From: JASJBU01 sp039714735
GTDB taxonomy: Bacteria > Pseudomonadota > Gammaproteobacteria > Chromatiales > Chromatiaceae
Length of the DNA stretch: 64,000 bases
Assembly (NCBI GenBank): GCA_039714735.1
Contig: JBDLIT010000004.1
Coordinates: forward strand, 1 to 64,000
Reading direction: 5' to 3'
Positions 61,070 to 64,000 of this stretch are shown here, piece by piece (the first letter of the stretch is position 1; each line of letters opens with the position of its first letter). The notes beneath the pieces are model-generated. The model worked only from the letters and a program-made list of their open reading frames with translations, did no database searches and was not told where the DNA came from. The position numbers and the translations under genes are program-made.

Positions 61070-63556
61070 ATGTTTATGAAAATTGTATATATGATTTTTA
61101 TATTAGGATGGGCATCTGTTACACATGTATCTAATGCATACGACTTAGCTACTCACGGGCGGTTAACTTTTGAATCGTATAAAGCATCTATTTTGCATAG
61201 TAACGTATTATTAGAACAGCTAGGAGTACAAAATGAGAATAATCCATTTGGTAGTGAATACTATGAAGTTTTTCCAGAGCGAGTAGTAAAGCGTCAATGG
61301 AATATATTTGAACAAGAAAAAAATAGAATGCCAAGAGGTACTGAGCCTCTGTCAATACCCGGCTGGTTCATGCGAGGCGCGATCCGCGAGGATGATCATC
61401 GCAACCAAAATTTTATCTGGCCACTAACCTCCTGTTCTATCAATGCACCGAATCCGCAATATATAGGATTAACGAATAGGCCGTTGAATCATTTCTTTGA
61501 TCCCTGGCTGAATGAACCTTTCGATCCACCGTTCATGGATCCCGGCTTACGGGCGCCTCAGTGGGCTTTGGGATCCGTGGAGCCGTTTGATATCCCTCAG
61601 CAGGAAGAGGCCGAGCGTGAGAATCACTACACCCTGTTTGATGCGATTGAGGCCATGTACCGCGCATTGACAGCGCACAGCAGTTCAGGAGGCAAGATGA
61701 TAATGCCGGATGATAACGAGGGTGCAAAAGAGCCTTCGAATGCTGCGGAAGAAGAGGCTGTCCGTAAAGCCTATTGGGCCACCACCTTTCGGTCCCTGGG
61801 TAATGCAATGCATCTCATTCAGGATATGGCGCAACCTCAGCACACCCGAAACGATGCCCACTCCGGTGTCTGCGGTCCCTGGGCTCAAGCTTTTCTCACG
61901 GGCCATTCAAGCGTCTATGAGGCCTATATCGAAGCAAGAGCGACTGGAGACAGTTATAATATTCCGGGTGTAGATCCTGTGCCGGCGGCTGGCCTGACTT
62001 ATGGGTCGTATCCTGTTCCGCAATTCAATGACTATGTCTCCTATTTCAGCACCCGGCATCTTGATAGTTCTATTTTAACCTCGCGGGGTCTGGCGGATTA
62101 TTCAAACCGAGGCTTTTTTTCCGCGGGCACCAATTTAGGTAGCAACCGGTATGCTTATCCAAGCGATAATTCTTCTGATTACACAGCAGTCAATTACAGT
62201 ACTGATTGGCAGGGAAAACCATTGCCCGGTGGCGCCAGTGTGACGCTTCTTTATGGCAATGTTGAAGACAGTATGACAGGGACGGGTGACTCGGCTGCGC
62301 TAACCACCAATGGTCTTTGGGATCAGTTTCTCACCGTGCGGGGTGAACAGCCGCGTTATACCCTGACCAAACAGAATTACGATGATATGGCAAGCCTGCT
62401 GCTTCCACGTGCCGTGGCCTATAGCGCTGGGTTTATCGATTATTTTTTCCGCGGTCGCCTGGATGTCGTCAGAGTCGATGAAGAGATAGACCCTCTACGC
62501 GAGATGCTCGTTTACCGGATAAAGATAAGAAACGCTTCAGGCGTCGGCAACACTCTGCGAGATGGCCAACTGCAGTTTTTCTATGACGGAACAGATGGTT
62601 TCCGCAAGCCAATGACGATCCTCAGTGCGGGGAGTGGGCAATTGGATGGGGCAGGTTTGGCGCCGAATGCGGAAATGGAACTTATCGTCGAAATCCCGGA
62701 TGATCGCGACATTCCTACCGACATGACGCTTGTATTCAAGGGCAAGATAGGTAATGAGCCGGGCGTTGCCGGCCGGATCTTCGACAATGGTCCGGATGTA
62801 TACGTGTTGGATATCGAAACCCGTGAAGTCTATCAGTTTTCCCCTACAGGTCAGTTGCGAGGCATACAAACCACGTCTGGCAATATAGGATTGTCAGTTT
62901 ATAACGACACAATTTATTCCGCGCAGGGTGGTGTAACGACGATGCCAATTCCAAATGACACCAGTGTAAATGATAACGAGGTGTATCGATCGTATGTTGA
63001 TTATTCGGGTGCGTGGGTAGATGTGTCTGACCACCAGGGCGGGTTCTTGAGGCAGCTCGATGTGAGTCCCGGCTGGAAAGGCTTGGGTGGTGTGGTTCGG
63101 GTCGCAGCCAATAATTCCCATTTTGCGACTACCAACAATGAAGAGTTATATATCAACACTGTAGATGGCTTACAGGTCGCTAAGATAAGTGGTATTGATA
63201 TCGATAACCAGGAGGTCGCCATTACCAGAGACCGTGTCTATATCGTCAACGCCGGGATGTTGGAAATCTACACCCTGGATGGACAATTCCAGGGTTTGGT
63301 TTCGAATACTCCTCACTGGTGGTTCGCCAGTCTGGGCGTTACAGAGAATCATCTGTATGTGGTAGAGACCCAATGGAATGGCAGCATTAGTCCCAGGACC
63401 AATGAACTGCATATTTATGACAGGGAGGTGATTCGCAACGAGGCGGGAGCAATTGTTTCTGATACTTACGAGTATAGAGGCGCGGTTGATTTTTCATCCA
63501 TATCCAAACAGCCAAGATCTACGTCGGTCGATCGGCAAGGTATGTGGCTCGACTAA
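61070..63556 (+). CDS. Exported zinc phospholipase C/P1 nuclease-like domain protein with beta-propeller-like C-terminus
   Basis: An 828-residue protein with N-terminal signal (KIVYMIFILGWASVTHVSNA). The N-terminal half has the metal-ligand pattern of zinc-dependent phospholipase C/S1-P1 nuclease folds: ATHGRLT (His29), REDDHRN, RPLNHFFDP (His141), and LGNAMHLIQDMAQPQHTRND followed by AHSG, with His248, Asp252, His258 and His264. The C-terminal part (about 590-828) has repeated beta-strand units such as VYVLDIETREVYQF and VYIVNAGMLEIYTLDGQ, suggesting a propeller. Reaction unknown: lipid hydrolysis is an inference. The first 270 bp are AT-rich, unlike the rest. Confidence 0.75.
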   Translation: MFMKIVYMIFILGWASVTHVSNAYDLATHGRLTFESYKASILHSNVLLEQLGVQNENNPFGSEYYEVFPERVVKRQWNIFEQEKNRMPRGTEPLSIPGWFMRGAIREDDHRNQNFIWPLTSCSINAPNPQYIGLTNRPLNHFFDPWLNEPFDPPFMDPGLRAPQWALGSVEPFDIPQQEEAERENHYTLFDAIEAMYRALTAHSSSGGKMIMPDDNEGAKEPSNAAEEEAVRKAYWATTFRSLGNAMHLIQDMAQPQHTRNDAHSGVCGPWAQAFLTGHSSVYEAYIEARATGDSYNIPGVDPVPAAGLTYGSYPVPQFNDYVSYFSTRHLDSSILTSRGLADYSNRGFFSAGTNLGSNRYAYPSDNSSDYTAVNYSTDWQGKPLPGGASVTLLYGNVEDSMTGTGDSAALTTNGLWDQFLTVRGEQPRYTLTKQNYDDMASLLLPRAVAYSAGFIDYFFRGRLDVVRVDEEIDPLREMLVYRIKIRNASGVGNTLRDGQLQFFYDGTDGFRKPMTILSAGSGQLDGAGLAPNAEMELIVEIPDDRDIPTDMTLVFKGKIGNEPGVAGRIFDNGPDVYVLDIETREVYQFSPTGQLRGIQTTSGNIGLSVYNDTIYSAQGGVTTMPIPNDTSVNDNEVYRSYVDYSGAWVDVSDHQGGFLRQLDVSPGWKGLGGVVRVAANNSHFATTNNEELYINTVDGLQVAKISGIDIDNQEVAITRDRVYIVNAGMLEIYTLDGQFQGLVSNTPHWWFASLGVTENHLYVVETQWNGSISPRTNELHIYDREVIRNEAGAIVSDTYEYRGAVDFSSISKQPRSTSVDRQGMWLD

Positions 63557-63568
63557 TGGAGTAGAGTG

Positions 63569-64000
63569 ATGTTTGTTTTTTCAAGTATCGGTAATGGTAA
63601 GCTTATCCGGCTTTTTGCTACGCTGGTTGCTATCGCAATATATTGGTGGACAGGATCAGCCGGGGCGGAGAGTAAAAACACCGGATCTGATGGCTTGTCA
63701 TGCAATTGGGCGCTTCGTACTGATAATGGAGGACGGGTGGCCGGAAAGGTTAACGGGAAACCGGTTACTGAAGCGCAATATGAACTATACGCCCAACAAT
63801 TGATCCGTGAGAAGCAAATACCGAGGGGCGATGGCAATGAGATATATTTGTTTGATAGTCTGATCGACGAAGAGATTCTAGCGCAGCAGGCCATTGACAA
63901 AGGGCTGGACAAACGAGCGGATGTGATGAATGAATTACAGATGCAGTGGCGAAAGACCCTGGCTCAAGCATACATGCGCTATTACCGGCACGAGAATCCC
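63569..64000 (+). CDS. PpiC/SurA-type peptidyl-prolyl isomerase or foldase, 3'-truncated by window edge
   Basis: 144 codons are visible before the window ends. After a signal-like hydrophobic start (IRLFATLVAIAIYWWTGSAGA) comes a SurA/PrsA-like N-terminal chaperone segment: VAGKVNGKPVTEAQYELYAQ, LFDSLIDEEILAQQAIDKGL, RADVMNELQMQWRKTLAQAY. The isomerase domain itself, if present, lies beyond the edge. GGAG lies 7 bases before ATG. Position directly behind the phospholipase-like gene suggests it helps fold the exported proteins of this cluster. Confidence 0.8.
   Translation, partial: MFVFSSIGNGKLIRLFATLVAIAIYWWTGSAGAESKNTGSDGLSCNWALRTDNGGRVAGKVNGKPVTEAQYELYAQQLIREKQIPRGDGNEIYLFDSLIDEEILAQQAIDKGLDKRADVMNELQMQWRKTLAQAYMRYYRHENP

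Noticed and set aside
1..64000. CRISPR arrays, integrases and intact insertion sequences
   Set aside because: Scanned for regularly spaced repeats and transposase or integrase motifs; none found.

Overview
The window looks like a chromosomal segment of a gammaproteobacterium, probably a Chromatiales-type sulfur oxidiser or a related symbiont lineage. This is inferred from three things: an Isp-type (group 1e-like) membrane [NiFe] hydrogenase of the kind described in purple sulfur bacteria, a gyrA-serC-(serA)-pheA-hisC-tyrA block typical of gammaproteobacteria, and an E. coli-length RF2 gene with the classical programmed frameshift. No CRISPR array, rRNA operon, intact transposon or integrase was seen. 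One tRNA (Lys, TTT) is present.

Layout. 1-3606: the end of a succinate dehydrogenase/fumarate reductase flavoprotein gene, its iron-sulfur subunit, thiol peroxidase, and a short Gly-rich orphan ORF. 3711-17485: the cytoplasmic and sheath half of a type VI secretion system (tssA, tssB, tssC, hcp, tagJ, tssE, tssF, tssG, clpV). A divergent gene encodes a single-chain TssB-TssC-like protein. Directly after clpV comes a zinc-metalloprotease-like candidate effector with a small partner gene. The membrane complex genes (tssJ/K/L/M) and vgrG/PAAR are not here. 17516-18889: a TPR-methyltransferase. 18980-27456: the hydrogenase locus, with protease-hupH-hynS-isp1-isp2-hynL on the minus strand and hypC-hypA-hypB-hypD divergent from it; hypE and hypF are not in the window. 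27572-29944: a hybrid histidine kinase.

30315-38960: a fatty-acid beta-oxidation operon (fadE, thiolase, FadJ-like bifunctional enzyme, acyl-CoA ligase) led by a translationally coupled permuted NlpC/P60 (YiiX-like) protein. 39036-44253: gene-poor accessory sequence with a PilZ protein, REP-like GC-rich inverted repeats, tRNA-Lys, a secreted beta-propeller protein, and a secreted 12-Cys miniprotein. A 12-mer, GCAATGGGGTCA, occurs three times between these genes. 44254-53375 (minus strand): yaeQ, tyrA, hisC, pheA, serA, serC, gyrA. 53492-57440: mtnA, a divergent degenerate ECF-sigma-like gene, prfB, and a decayed partial second copy of mtnA together with its upstream region.

57481-64000: a run of four co-oriented envelope genes: a 972-residue PKD/Ig-repeat protein, a lipoprotein, a protein with a zinc phospholipase C/P1 nuclease-like domain plus a beta-propeller-like C-terminus, and a PpiC/SurA-type foldase cut off by the window edge. 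This last group is the best candidate for an undescribed system. The most notable single genes are the TssB-TssC fusion, the HExxH putative effector and the YiiX-like protein coupled to beta-oxidation.
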